DNA of 64,000 nucleotides from Gordonia phthalatica (GCF_001305675.1 NZ_CP011853.1:3534001-3598000); one strand, 5' to 3'. Shown: positions 19,199 to 27,295, counted from the first letter of the stretch. The notes: generated by a model from the letters alone, not told the origin. Numbers and translations: made by a program.

Positions 19199-19585
19199 TC
19201 AGCCGAACACCAGCAGGGTCAGCTTGGCGAACCCGATGTCCAGTCCCGAGATGAGCGCCGTGAGGAGCACGACGAACACGAAGACTGCGATCGAGTAGTT
19301 GATCACCTCGTTGCGCGTCGGCCAGACGACCTTGCGCATCTCCGAGACGACCTGCTTGAGGAAGATCCAGATCCGCACGAACGGGTTCCGGCTGACGCCG
19401 GTCGTCGTGTCGGTGGACTCCGCCGTTCGCTCGGCGACTGCCGTGGCAGCCCCCGTGCCGGCACTCCGACGGCCACGCGCCGAGCGCTTGCCGCTGGGAC
19501 GCAGTTCCTCGGAGTCGGCGACGTCGACGTCGGCCTCGCGGTCGTCGTTGACATCGTCGGAAGCCTTGCGATCGTGCTTGGCCAC
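19199..19585 (-). CDS. secE: Preprotein translocase subunit SecE
   Basis: 128 residues from the GTG at 19585 (VAKHDRKASDD), preceded by GGTGAGAAG. An acidic, low-complexity N-terminal part is followed by the conserved amphipathic RIWIFLKQVVSEMRKVVWPTRNEVINY and one membrane helix (SIAVFVFVVLLTALISGLD). It stabilises SecY in the membrane. It lies between tRNA-Trp and nusG as in mycobacteria. Confidence 0.95.
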   Translation of the reverse strand: MAKHDRKASDDVNDDREADVDVADSEELRPSGKRSARGRRSAGTGAATAVAERTAESTDTTTGVSRNPFVRIWIFLKQVVSEMRKVVWPTRNEVINYSIAVFVFVVLLTALISGLDIGFAKLTLLVFG

Positions 19586-19624
19586 CTTCTCACCGATCCC
19601 TTCGTCTGCTAGTGCCCTGATGGG

Positions 19625-19697
<73 letters not shown>

Positions 19698-19842
19698 TTG
19701 CACGGACCCGTCGGCCCGCACTGTGTCCAACCCTAACAAGACCAACGCGCCACCCTCGGGCAGCGCGCAAGCCTGAACGATCAGACTCAAACGAGTGTAG
19801 AGCAAACGTGCCGCTCACCCCAACTCGCCCCCGTCGGGAAGC

Positions 19843-20916
19843 TCAGTTGAACTGAATCATCGCCTGCGCGCGGCCGAAGATCTTGCGGTCGCCCTGCTTG
19901 GCCACCAGCGCGATCACGCCGCGACGGGTCTCCGGGTCCAGCGACTTGATCTTGCCGCTGAAGTCGATGTGCGCGGCTCCGATCGTCGGCACGTAGACCG
20001 GGCTCGTGAAGCGCACGTTGAACTCGTAGATGGCCGCCGGGTCGCCCACGAAGTCGCCGATCACCGTGGCACCCAGGCCCATGGTCTGCATGCCGTGCGC
20101 GACGACACCGTCCAGGCCCACCGCCTCGGCCACCTCCCGCGAGAAGTGGATGGGATTGGGGTCGGCGGCCACACCGGCGTAATTCACCAGGTTGCCGAGC
20201 GTCAGAGACTTGCGGACCACCGGGAGCTCCTGCCCGACCTCGAGCGTGTCGAAGTCGATGGCACCGTACGCCAGCGGTTCCAACGCCGGCGGCTCGTCGG
20301 CCACCGGCAGGTCGGCGGCGGTCTTGCCTGCGACGCCCTCGTTGTCGACGTGCATCATGACGGCGTTCAGCTTGCCGATCAGCTCGGGATCCACCTCGAT
20401 GGCCGCCCGCGCGACGATAGACGTCAAGGTCGTGACAACCGGCTCGCCGAGCTGGTTCGTCAGTTCGTTCCGGCTCACCAGCAGGTCGGCGCCCATCGAC
20501 TGGCGGAACGACTCCAGCGAGACCTTGCAGGCGAGCTTGTCGCCCGGCTTCATCGGCTGATGCATGATCAGCCGCTGGTCGGTCTGCATGATCTGCCACA
20601 TGTCGTAGCCGGTGATGACCTCTTCGAAGAGGCGGCGCTGCATGATCAGCCCCAGGACCGAGACGAAGGTCGGATGCGCGACGAGGGTGTCGTGGCCCAG
20701 CTCGGCCGCCTTCGCCTCATCCCAGAACACCGGGTGGTCGGACTGGACCGCGCGCGCATGCGAGCGGATCATCTCGCGACCGACCTCGTAGTAGTCGTCG
20801 GCGACATAGCTGTATCCGACCAGCGCCTTGGTGCGCTCAGCGACCTGCTCCGCACTCAACTCGTTCGCGACAGCCGCTTCCAGCTGCTCGTCGACGAACA
20901 CATCTTCCACTGTCAC
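19843..20916 (-). CDS. Fused HadA/HadB (3R)-hydroxyacyl-ACP dehydratase
   Basis: 357 residues from the GTG at 20916 (VTVEDVFVDEQLEAA), with AAGGAG eleven bases upstream. Residues about 1-165 resemble HadA (DYYEVGREMIRSHARAVQSDHPVFWDEAKA, a FAS1-like hotdog domain). Residues about 210-350 resemble HadB, a MaoC hotdog with the hydratase motif YAGVAADPNPIHFSREVAEAVGL containing catalytic Asp and His, then VAHGMQTMGLG. In mycobacteria HadA and HadB are separate subunits of the FAS-II dehydratase that elongates mycolic acids; here they form one chain. No separate hadC is seen beside it. Confidence 0.88.
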   Translation of the reverse strand: MTVEDVFVDEQLEAAVANELSAEQVAERTKALVGYSYVADDYYEVGREMIRSHARAVQSDHPVFWDEAKAAELGHDTLVAHPTFVSVLGLIMQRRLFEEVITGYDMWQIMQTDQRLIMHQPMKPGDKLACKVSLESFRQSMGADLLVSRNELTNQLGEPVVTTLTSIVARAAIEVDPELIGKLNAVMMHVDNEGVAGKTAADLPVADEPPALEPLAYGAIDFDTLEVGQELPVVRKSLTLGNLVNYAGVAADPNPIHFSREVAEAVGLDGVVAHGMQTMGLGATVIGDFVGDPAAIYEFNVRFTSPVYVPTIGAAHIDFSGKIKSLDPETRRGVIALVAKQGDRKIFGRAQAMIQFN

Positions 20917-21050
20917 AACCGCACGGTCTCCTTCACTCGGCCTCACCCGGCCGCACATGACCCTCGGACTGCCGACAGGCGTCCGACGGGAGAACTTCAC
21001 GAAACTGATTCGTTACATTGTCCGCTGCCGACCGGGTGCTGACAAAATAA

Positions 21051-21082
21051 AGCGAGGCACCTCACAGGTGAGGTGCCTCGCT
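21051..21082 (-). terminator. Intrinsic terminator after rpmG
   Basis: A perfect 15-bp stem (AGCGAGGCACCTCAC at 21051-21065 with its complement at 21068-21082). On the minus strand it is followed by TTATTTTG, a T-rich tail. It lies 38 bases downstream of the rpmG stop and upstream of the hadAB start, so hadAB should have its own promoter between 20917 and 21050. Confidence 0.88.
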
Positions 21083-21119
21083 CTATTGAGTCTCTAGAAA
21101 TCGCCCGAAGGCGACGCGC

Positions 21120-21287
21120 CTAGCGCGACTCCTTGTGCGTCTGATGCTTGCCGCAGTTCGGGCAGAACTTCTTCAGCTCGAGACGATCGGGGTCGTTGCG
21201 ACGGTTCTTCTTGGTGATGTAGTTGCGGTGCTTGCACACCTCGCATGCCAAGGTGATCTTCGGCCGCACATCGGTTGAGGAAGCCAC
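21120..21287 (-). CDS. rpmG: 50S ribosomal protein L33
   Basis: 55 residues from the GTG at 21287 (VASSTDVRPKITLACEVC), the usual length. It has paired cysteines CEVC and CPNC, so it is the zinc-binding C+ form. The motif HRNYITKKNRRNDPDRLELKKF is typical of L33. It lies between tRNA-Met and hadAB. Confidence 0.96.
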   Translation of the reverse strand: MASSTDVRPKITLACEVCKHRNYITKKNRRNDPDRLELKKFCPNCGKHQTHKESR

Positions 21288-21368
21288 TTTGTTGCCTACT
21301 TTCAGCTCTTGCGGTACTTGCGGTCCCACGCTTTCGGGCCGAAGTCCCACCGGCGTAGGCGGAATGTG

Positions 21369-21442
21369 TAGCGGTGGGGGGACTCGATCCCCCGACCTCA
21401 CGATTATGAGTCGTGCGCTCTAACCAGCTGAGCTACACCGCC
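21369..21442 (-). tRNA. tRNA-Met, elongator type (anticodon CAT)
   Basis: The acceptor GGCGGTG (21442-21436) pairs with CACCGCT, with a wobble at the end. The sequence has TAGCTCAGCTGGTTAGAGC, anticodon loop CTCATAA and T-arm GGGGATCGAGTCCC. The first base pair and lack of the initiator three-GC stem argue for the elongator rather than the initiator tRNA. Confidence 0.94.
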
Positions 21443-21477
21443 CTGTTCAGTCCTGGTCGGTTGACCAAAACCAAGCG

Positions 21478-21550
21478 AGCCCCCTGACGGAATCGAACCG
21501 TCGACCTTTTCCTTACCATGGAAACGCTCTGCCGACTGAGCTAAGGGGGC
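21478..21550 (-). tRNA. tRNA-Thr (anticodon GGT)
   Basis: Acceptor GCCCCCT (21550-21544) pairs with AGGGGGC. D-arm TAGCTCAGTCGGCAGAGC, anticodon stem TTTCC/GGAAA around ATGGTAA, and T-arm GACGGTTCGATTCCGTC are present. The 35 bases between it and tRNA-Met hold nothing else, so both are probably processed from one transcript. Confidence 0.95.
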
Positions 21551-21672
21551 GTTCGTCCTGTTCCCGAAGAAGAAGTTCTCCGTTCCCAGAAGCCTCAACG
21601 AGGTTACACATACGCATCCAGATTAACCAAAACCGCTGGTCAAGTCCATGTTCATCTGTGTCGATCTCGCGG

Positions 21673-21753
21673 TGGCAGATGAAGGATTCGAACCTTCGTA
21701 GCTTGCGCGACGGATTTACAATCCGCTCCCTTTGGCCGCTCGGGCAATCTGCC
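21673..21753 (-). tRNA. tRNA-Tyr (anticodon GTA)
   Basis: An 81-base tRNA with a long variable arm (CGTCGCGCAAGCTACG region). Acceptor GGCAGAT (21753-21747) pairs with ATCTGCC, the anticodon loop reads TTGTAAA, and the T-arm is GAAGGTTCGAATCCTTC. The long variable arm fits a class II tRNA and the GTA anticodon gives tyrosine. Confidence 0.95.
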
Positions 21754-21878
21754 GTGTCAACTATCGCGAACGCACCGGGACCAGTCCCGACGGCTCGTGA
21801 AAGCAACGGGAATCAGAATACAACGTCCTCCCCCGGTACATGCAAATTGGCTGCTCAGGACACTGATAGTGTGAGGAC

Positions 21879-22370
21879 ATGGCTGATTCTTCGTTTGACG
21901 TCGTGAGCAAGGTCGACCGCCAGGAGGTCGACAACGCCCTCAACCAAGCCGGCAAGGAACTCTCGCAGCGATACGACTTCCGCGGCACCAACACCACCAT
22001 CGACTGGTCCGGCGAGGAGAAGATCGTGATCTCCTCCGACGCCGAGGAACGCGCCCTCGCGGGCCTCGAGGTGTTCAAGGAGAAGTTGATCCGCCGCGAC
22101 ATCTCCCTCAAGGCGTTCGACGCCGGCGAGCCCGTCGGCTCCGGCAAGACCTTCAAGATCACCGGCGAACTGGTCCAGGGCATCGACTCCGACCACGCCA
22201 AGAAGATCTCCAAGAAGATCCGCGACGAAGGCCCCAAGGGCGTCAAGGCGCAGATCCAGGGCGACGAACTCCGCGTCTCGTCGAAGAAGCGCGACGACCT
22301 CCAGGCGGTCATTGCGTTGTTGAAGGGCGAAGATTTCGGCATTGCTCTTCAGTTCGTGAACTACCGGTAG
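21879..22370 (+). CDS. yajQ: YajQ-family nucleotide-binding protein
   Basis: 163 residues, the normal length for YajQ/UPF0234. Family motifs are MADSSFDVVSKVDRQEVDNAL at the start, RYDFRGTNT, and the C-terminal GIALQFVNYR. YajQ has two ferredoxin-like domains; some family members bind cyclic di-GMP, others bind tRNA or chaperone partners. It is the first plus-strand gene after the tRNA cluster and stands alone. Confidence 0.92.
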   Translation: MADSSFDVVSKVDRQEVDNALNQAGKELSQRYDFRGTNTTIDWSGEEKIVISSDAEERALAGLEVFKEKLIRRDISLKAFDAGEPVGSGKTFKITGELVQGIDSDHAKKISKKIRDEGPKGVKAQIQGDELRVSSKKRDDLQAVIALLKGEDFGIALQFVNYR

Positions 22371-22394
22371 TTCTTCTCCTTCCCATCAGCGCCC

Positions 22395-22504
22395 GCGGAG
22401 TCGGGGGTCGGCTGAACGGTTTCCTCGCTAGTCCTCGCTCCTCGCCCTTGGGGCTCGTCGCTGCGGAGGGCGAGGAACTCCGTTCAGCCGACCCCCGACT
22501 CCGC
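22395..22504. repeat. 110-nt structured intergenic element, copy 1
   Basis: Two perfectly complementary 25-nt arms (22395-22419, starting GCGGAGTC, and 22480-22504) enclose a 60-nt core. Inside the arms, TTCCTCGC pairs with GCGAGGAA to lengthen the stem by 8 bp. The core recurs in reverse orientation at 23804-23864 with two paired substitutions and one loop insertion, while the arms of the two copies differ in sequence. See the findings. It lies 24 bases after the yajQ stop. Confidence 0.8.
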
Positions 22505-22590
22505 TTTTCGTTGCGGTTTTGTCGTCGCTGCGTCTTTTCTGTTCCCACTGCGAGTGACTCAGCCTCCTGGGCGTTTTGCTTCCAGCCCGC

Positions 22591-22711
22591 GGCGGCCTCG
22601 ATGCGCTCGTCGCTCCGCTCCTCGCTTACTCGACCTGCATGGAGGGCTCCGTTACCACCCACGCTGGTCGAGTAAGCACGCGAGCTTGCGAGCCTGCGCA
22701 TCGAGGCCGCC
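22591..22711. repeat. REP-like palindromic intergenic repeat
   Basis: Outer arms GGCGGCCTCGATGCGC (22591-22606) and its exact complement (22696-22711), inner arms TTACTCGACC (22626-22635) and GGTCGAGTAA (22666-22675). The phrase CTCGTCGCT..GCTCCTCGC between them resembles the core of the 110-nt element. From memory, such CTCGCTTACTCGACC-type palindromes are scattered between genes in actinobacterial genomes. Confidence 0.7.
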
Positions 22712-22738
22712 ACAGGCTGGGTCGCCTGCCACATCCCA

Positions 22739-22779
22739 TGACAAGCTGCCTTGACATCTCGTGACAAGTCGGCTTGACT
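22739..22779. promoter_or_regulatory. Twin 18-bp sites upstream of the XRE gene, candidate operator
   Basis: TGACAAGCTGCCTTGACA (22739-22756) and TGACAAGTCGGCTTGACT (22762-22779) are imperfect palindromes of the form TGACAAG-N4-CTTGAC, 23 bp apart, ending seven bases before the start of the XRE regulator. That position is ideal for autorepression. The upstream TTGACA at 22751 could also be a -35 element. Confidence 0.45.
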
Positions 22780-22785
22780 TCTGAC

Positions 22786-22995
22786 ATGTCCGAAGCACCA
22801 TCTCCCGTCAAGGCGGCACGCGGTCGAGCCGGGCTGCGGCAGGCGGATCTCGCGGCGGCGGTCGGCGTCAGTCGGCAGACCGTGGTCTCGATGGAGCGCG
22901 GCGACTACGCGCCGTCGGTCCATCTGGCGATCCGGATCGCCCGGGCACTGGACAGTTCCGTCGAAGAGCTTTTTCCCCTACCCGAGGAGCAGTGA
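22786..22995 (+). CDS. XRE/Cro-type helix-turn-helix regulator
   Basis: 69 residues from the ATG at 22786. Nearly the whole protein is one HTH domain: VKAARGRAGLRQADLAAAVGVSRQTVVSMERGDYAPSVHLAIRIARALDSSVEELF. Proteins of this compact YgzD/PbsX type usually sit beside a membrane protein, as here, with only one base between stop and next start. It probably represses its own two-gene operon through the twin sites upstream. Target beyond this operon is unknown. Confidence 0.88.
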   Translation: MSEAPSPVKAARGRAGLRQADLAAAVGVSRQTVVSMERGDYAPSVHLAIRIARALDSSVEELFPLPEEQ

Positions 22996-22996
22996 C

Positions 22997-23476
22997 ATGA
23001 CACCGCGAGCGAAGACGATCCCCGCGCTGCTGTTGGCCGACACCGACGACTCGTGGGGCGACGAGCGCGAACGATCCGTGATGCTCCAGGCGTATGCCTA
23101 CGTGTTCATCCTGGCGAACGTCCTGCTGTGGACCCTGGCTGCGGCGGCCGCGTGGTTCGTTCCGGCGTGGGTGACGATCGCGCTGTTCCTCGCGCTGCTG
23201 ATCCCGTCTCTGGAGTGGCAGCGGTACTGCAGGGCGCTCGGCGTCGACGCCAACACCCTGGCCTACGGCGGCGACTCGTGGCTCCGCGTCGCCCTGACCG
23301 GCATCTACTTCGGCGCCTGCGCGGTCGTGATGGCCACCGCGGTGATCGCGAAGCTCAACCCCGACGGCGGCGTCGGCGGAGCCGTCGCCGGAGGCGTCGT
23401 AGGCGCCCTGACCGCCATCGCGGCCGGCCGCTGGGCCGCGAAGCGCAAGAAGCAACAGCAGGCCACCGACGACTAG
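22997..23476 (+). CDS. Small membrane protein of XRE-linked cassette
   Basis: 159 residues, no family recognised with confidence. A charged N-terminus (LADTDDSWGDERERSVMLQ) precedes two hydrophobic segments (about 32-52 and 55-72), a loop with EWQRYCRALGVDANTLAYGG, then two further segments (about 96-116 and 122-145) and a Lys-rich end (RWAAKRKKQQ). Four helices with both termini inside are likely. It follows the XRE gene by one base. The pair resembles small HTH/membrane-protein operons thought to respond to envelope or stress signals; no function is assigned here. Confidence 0.7.
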   Translation: MTPRAKTIPALLLADTDDSWGDERERSVMLQAYAYVFILANVLLWTLAAAAAWFVPAWVTIALFLALLIPSLEWQRYCRALGVDANTLAYGGDSWLRVALTGIYFGACAVVMATAVIAKLNPDGGVGGAVAGGVVGALTAIAAGRWAAKRKKQQQATDD

Positions 23477-23555
23477 TCCACTCCCTTGGATCGAAGGCTG
23501 AAGTCGGCAGCTCGCCGGACGAGGCAGCCTTCCCCGCACCACTTATAGGTGAGTC

Positions 23556-23613
23556 GCACCACTTGTGTTTCTCGCACTCGGTCGCGACTGAGTGCGGGAG
23601 CCACAAGTGGTGC
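23556..23613. repeat. Intergenic hairpin after the XRE cassette
   Basis: GCACCACTTGTG (23556-23567) is exactly inverted at 23602-23613, and CTCGCACTC pairs with GAGTGCGGGAG inside it. A second partial GCACCACTT lies at 23536-23544. It is the first structure 80 bases after the membrane-protein stop and could serve as terminator; it also resembles dispersed palindromic repeats. Confidence 0.6.
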
Positions 23614-23778
23614 CGCTGGTCGACAGATGGTGCGGCAACCCCTTCGGGTGCAACCGCCCACCGCACCGCAACACCGGAACAGCACAACGCTGGGCAAAAA
23701 AGCGCTAAGGAAAGCGCGGCGCCGTGGCCGCCGGGGACAACGGAACGGAACTCAGCGCGCGACGACGAGGAACGAGGC

Positions 23779-23889
23779 GCGGCGGCGGGACCTGAGCGCT
23801 CGGAGTTCCGCGCCCTCCGCAGCGACGAGCCCCAAAGGGCGAGGAGCGAGGACTAGCGCGGAAACCGAGCGCTCAGGTCCCGCCGCCGC
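23779..23889. repeat. 111-nt structured intergenic element, copy 2 (inverted)
   Basis: Perfect 25-nt arms (23779-23803, starting GCGGCGGCGG, and 23865-23889) enclose a 61-nt core which, read on the minus strand, matches the core of the copy at 22395-22504 at 58 of 60 positions plus one extra T in the loop. Its inner stem is TTCCGCGC/GCGCGGAA, where copy 1 has TTCCTCGC/GCGAGGAA. It lies just downstream of htpX, 34 bases from its stop. The rest of 23477-23923 has no gene. Confidence 0.8.
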
Positions 23890-23923
23890 ACCGGGGCAAA
23901 ACGCAGCCGGAGCGGGCCGAGAC

Positions 23924-24793
23924 TCAGTACCGCTGACCCCCATCGCGAGCCATCTGCTCCAGACGAGCGATCCGCTCTTGGGTCGGCGGATGCGTCGAGA
24001 ACAGTCGCGACAGCTTCTCGCCGGAGCGGAACGGGCTCTCGATCATCAGGTGCGACTGGTTGGCGAGGTCGGGGGTCGGGGGCAGCGGGGCGGCTTGGAT
24101 GCCGCCGGAGATCTTGCGGAGGGCGGACGCGAGGGCGAGGGGGTCGCCGGTGAGTTCGGCGCCGGACTGGTCGGCCTGGAATTCGCGGGACCGGGAGACG
24201 GACATCTGGATCACCATGGCGGCGATGGGGCCGAGGAGCGAGATGAGGATCATCGCGAGCGGGTTGGGGCCGTTCTCTCGGTTGCCGCCGAACATGCCCA
24301 TCCACATGGCCATGTTGGCGAGGCCGCTGATGACGGCGGCCATGGCGCCGGCGATGGAGCTGATGAGGATGTCACGGTTGTAGACGTGCGAGAGCTCGTG
24401 GCCGAGGACGGCGCGGAGTTCGCGTTCGTCGAGGAGTTCCATTATCCCGGAGGTGCAGCAGACGGCGGCGTTCTTGGGGTTGCGGCCGGTCGCGAACGCG
24501 TTGGGCGATTCGGTGGGGCTGATGTAAAGCGCGGGCATCGGCTGGTGCGCCTGGGTCGCGAGGTCGCGGACGATGCGGTAGAGCTCGGGCGCCTGAACTT
24601 CGGTGACGGGCTGCGCGTGCATGGCGCGCAGTGAGAGTTTGGCGCTGTTGAAGTAGGCGTAAGCGTTGGTGCCGACGGCGAACAGCACCGACAACCAGAG
24701 GATCGTCGGGTTGTTGAACATGGCGCCGATGCCGACGATCACCGCCGACATCAGACCCATCAGCGCAGCCGTCTTCAGGCCGTTGAAATGCAT
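23924..24793 (-). CDS. htpX: Zinc metalloprotease HtpX
   Basis: 289 residues, normal length. Two N-terminal membrane helices (LMSAVIVGIGAMF and ILWLSVLFAVGTNAY), the zinc motif VLGHELSHVYNRD (HExxH), a further hydrophobic pair, and the third ligand in the FQADQSGAELTGDP region. M48 family; it degrades misfolded membrane proteins. Next to grcC1 and the ggr gene as in mycobacteria. Confidence 0.95.
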   Translation of the reverse strand: MHFNGLKTAALMGLMSAVIVGIGAMFNNPTILWLSVLFAVGTNAYAYFNSAKLSLRAMHAQPVTEVQAPELYRIVRDLATQAHQPMPALYISPTESPNAFATGRNPKNAAVCCTSGIMELLDERELRAVLGHELSHVYNRDILISSIAGAMAAVISGLANMAMWMGMFGGNRENGPNPLAMILISLLGPIAAMVIQMSVSRSREFQADQSGAELTGDPLALASALRKISGGIQAAPLPPTPDLANQSHLMIESPFRSGEKLSRLFSTHPPTQERIARLEQMARDGGQRY

Positions 24794-24915
24794 GGCACCT
24801 CACTGTCAGAAATCAGTTACTCACAGTGGTCAACGCACCAGGGAGGCTCGGAAGTTCCTGGCGTAATCGTCGTCACTCGGACATGTCTCCCCGGCGACGA
24901 TACGCCGTCGTCCGA

Positions 24916-25935
24916 TCAGCCGACGCGGTCGACGGTGTAGCGGACCAGGGCGCTGAAGGCGTCGTTGGCGGGTCCGGCGGGGAGCCCGGCGAGGAGGCCG
25001 CGTGCCTCGTCGGCCATCGCTTCGAGGCGTGCCTGCGCTTCCTTCATGCCGGACGAGTCGACGAGCAGGTGCAGCGCTTCGTCGACTTCGGCGTCGTCGG
25101 TGAGGGCGCGCGGGGTGCCGGTCTCGGGGTCGACGAGGAGTTCGCGGAGGCGTGCCGCGTCGGGTCCGTCGCCGGTGAGGGCGAGGAGGACCGGCAGGGT
25201 GTGCACGCCTTCGCGAAGGTCGGTGCCGGGGGTCTTGCCGGAGTCGTCGGTCACCGAGGCGATGTCGATGATGTCGTCGGAGACCTGGAAGGCGGTGCCG
25301 ACGACGTCGCCGAGCCGCGCGAGCGTGGTGACGGTCTGTTCGTCGGCGCCCGCGGTGTAGGCGCCGAAGCGCCCTGCGGTCGCGATGAGCGAGCCGGTCT
25401 TCTCCCACACCACCTTGAGGTAGTGCTCGATGGGGTCGCCGCCCTTGGTGACGCCGACGGTCTCGCGCATCTGGCCGGTGACGAGTTCTGCGAAGGTGTC
25501 GGCGATGATCCGGACGGCTTCGGGTCCGAGCGTCGACACGAGGTGGGAGGCGCGGGCGAACAGGAAGTCGCCGGCGAGGATGGCGATGGAGTTGGACCAG
25601 CGGGCGTTGGCGCTGAGTGCGCCGCGGCGCAGCGGGGCGTCGTCCATGACGTCGTCGTGGTACAGGGTGGCGAGGTGGGTCATCTCGAGCACGGTGGCGG
25701 AGGTGATGACCTCGTCGCTGGCCGGGTTTGGCCCGAAGTGCGAGGCGAGGATCGCGAACATGGGTCGGAAGCGCTTGCCACCGGCTTTGGCCAGGTGGGT
25801 GGCGGCTTCGACCAGGATGTCGTCCCCGGACGACAGTTCACTGATCAGCAGGTCCTCGACGCGTTGCAGCGCCTGCTGCAGCTGACCGGCGAACTCTCCG
25901 GTCCCGAGATCCAGTCCGGCAAAAGTGGACTTCAC
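24916..25935 (-). CDS. grcC1: Polyprenyl diphosphate synthase (GrcC1-like)
   Basis: 339 residues from the GTG at 25935 (VKSTFAGLDLGT). The open frame upstream of this is antisense to the reductase gene and not used. First Asp-rich motif LYHDDVMDDAPLRRG (DDxxD) and second QVSDDIIDIASV (DDxxD), plus GGKRFRPMF, mark a trans-isoprenyl diphosphate synthase. In this neighbourhood the product is expected to be the long-chain side chain of menaquinone. It diverges from the reductase at 26036 across a 100-base promoter region. Confidence 0.92.
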   Translation of the reverse strand: MKSTFAGLDLGTGEFAGQLQQALQRVEDLLISELSSGDDILVEAATHLAKAGGKRFRPMFAILASHFGPNPASDEVITSATVLEMTHLATLYHDDVMDDAPLRRGALSANARWSNSIAILAGDFLFARASHLVSTLGPEAVRIIADTFAELVTGQMRETVGVTKGGDPIEHYLKVVWEKTGSLIATAGRFGAYTAGADEQTVTTLARLGDVVGTAFQVSDDIIDIASVTDDSGKTPGTDLREGVHTLPVLLALTGDGPDAARLRELLVDPETGTPRALTDDAEVDEALHLLVDSSGMKEAQARLEAMADEARGLLAGLPAGPANDAFSALVRYTVDRVG

Positions 25936-26035
25936 GTTTCTGGCCCAATCCCATCGGTGTTTGCTGAACGTCGCTGATTCGTCGTTCTGCGGCACCAGAA
26001 GCGTAACCGCTCCGGTCACCCGACATACTGGTCGG

Positions 26036-27295
26036 GTGACCAGCGCAACGCCCGGCGAGGCCATTGGAGATTCCGCCGACCTTCTCGTGGTGGGCGCCGG
26101 ACCCGCGGGTGCGGCGGCCTCGGCCCGTGCCGCAGCACGCGGTCGCGACGTCGTCCTGCTCGATGCGCAGGTCTTTCCGCGGGACAAGACCTGCGGTGAC
26201 GGCCTGACGCCGCGGGCGGTCGCAGGCCTGACCGAACTCGGCATGGGCGGCCTCCTCGACGACCGCCCACGCATCCGCGGCCTGGAGCTCAACGGGTGGG
26301 GTCGGCAACAGCGGGTCGACTGGCCTGGCGCGAACCGGTTCGGTCCGTACGGCAGTGCGATCGCCCGCGTCGAGTTGGACGATGCGATCCGCCGGTTCGC
26401 CGTCGAGCGGGGCGCCCGGATGGTGTCGGGCACCAAGGCGATCGGCGCGCACCTGGTGGGCGGCCGCGTCGAATCGGTGACGGTGGTCCGCGACGGTGAG
26501 CGTCACGAGATCCGGGTGCGAGATGTGATCGTCGCCGACGGTGTGCGGTCGGGGCTGGGACGCTCCTTGGGCCGGACCTGGCATCGCGACACCGCATTCG
26601 GGGTGGCGGCGCGCTCGTACGTGGATTCGGGCCGGGCGGACAGCGAGTGGATGGGCTCGCACCTGGAGTTGCGGGATCCCGACGGCGCGCTGCTGCCCGG
26701 GTACGGCTGGGTGTTCCCCCTCGGGAACGGAACGGTGAACGTCGGCGTCGGCGCGCTCGCCACCGACAAGCGACCCGCGTCGATGGCGCTGCGCCCGATC
26801 CTGGAGCACTACGCGACGATGGTCGCGGGCGACTGGGAACTCACGTCGAAGCCCCGCGGGGTCGCGTCGGCGCTGCTGCCGATGGGCGGCGCGGTGACCG
26901 GGGTGGCGGGCGCCAACTGGATGCTGATCGGCGACGCCGCCGCGTGCGTCAACCCGCTCAACGGCGAGGGCATCGACTACGCGATCGAGACCGCGAAGTC
27001 GGCCGTCGAGATGCTCGACGCCGAGAACGACTACTCCGCCGCCTGGCCTGCACTCCTGCGCGCCGAGTACGGGACCTCGTTCGCCGCGGCCCGTCGTGCC
27101 GCGGGCCTGCTGACGGTGCCGCAGACCGTTCCACTGCTGGGTCGGCCGGGCATCCGGTCGCCGAAGCTGATGTCCACGGTGGTGCGAGTGATGGGCAACC
27201 TGCTGACCGACGAGGACTCGGACCTCATCGCCCGCGCCTGGCGCAGCGCCGGCCGCGTCACCGCGGGCCTGGAGGACCGCCCGCCGTTCAGCTGA
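26036..27295 (+). CDS. Geranylgeranyl reductase-family flavoprotein (MenJ-like)
   Basis: 419 residues from the GTG at 26036 (VTSATPGEA). An FAD-binding motif LLVVGAGPAGAAAS at about 14-27 is followed by FPRDKTCGDGLTPRAV, hallmarks of the geranylgeranyl reductase family; the second FAD motif MLIGDAAACVNPLNGEGIDYAIE is at about 300. In mycobacteria the orthologue beside grcC1 partly saturates the isoprenoid tail of menaquinone. That role is inferred from context. Confidence 0.9.
   Translation: MTSATPGEAIGDSADLLVVGAGPAGAAASARAAARGRDVVLLDAQVFPRDKTCGDGLTPRAVAGLTELGMGGLLDDRPRIRGLELNGWGRQQRVDWPGANRFGPYGSAIARVELDDAIRRFAVERGARMVSGTKAIGAHLVGGRVESVTVVRDGERHEIRVRDVIVADGVRSGLGRSLGRTWHRDTAFGVAARSYVDSGRADSEWMGSHLELRDPDGALLPGYGWVFPLGNGTVNVGVGALATDKRPASMALRPILEHYATMVAGDWELTSKPRGVASALLPMGGAVTGVAGANWMLIGDAAACVNPLNGEGIDYAIETAKSAVEMLDAENDYSAAWPALLRAEYGTSFAAARRAAGLLTVPQTVPLLGRPGIRSPKLMSTVVRVMGNLLTDEDSDLIARAWRSAGRVTAGLEDRPPFS

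Noticed and set aside
25936..26436. Long N-terminal extension of the polyprenyl synthase
   Set aside because: It is antisense to the reductase gene, Arg/Pro/Ser-rich as expected for a shadow frame, and the family starts at the chosen GTG.
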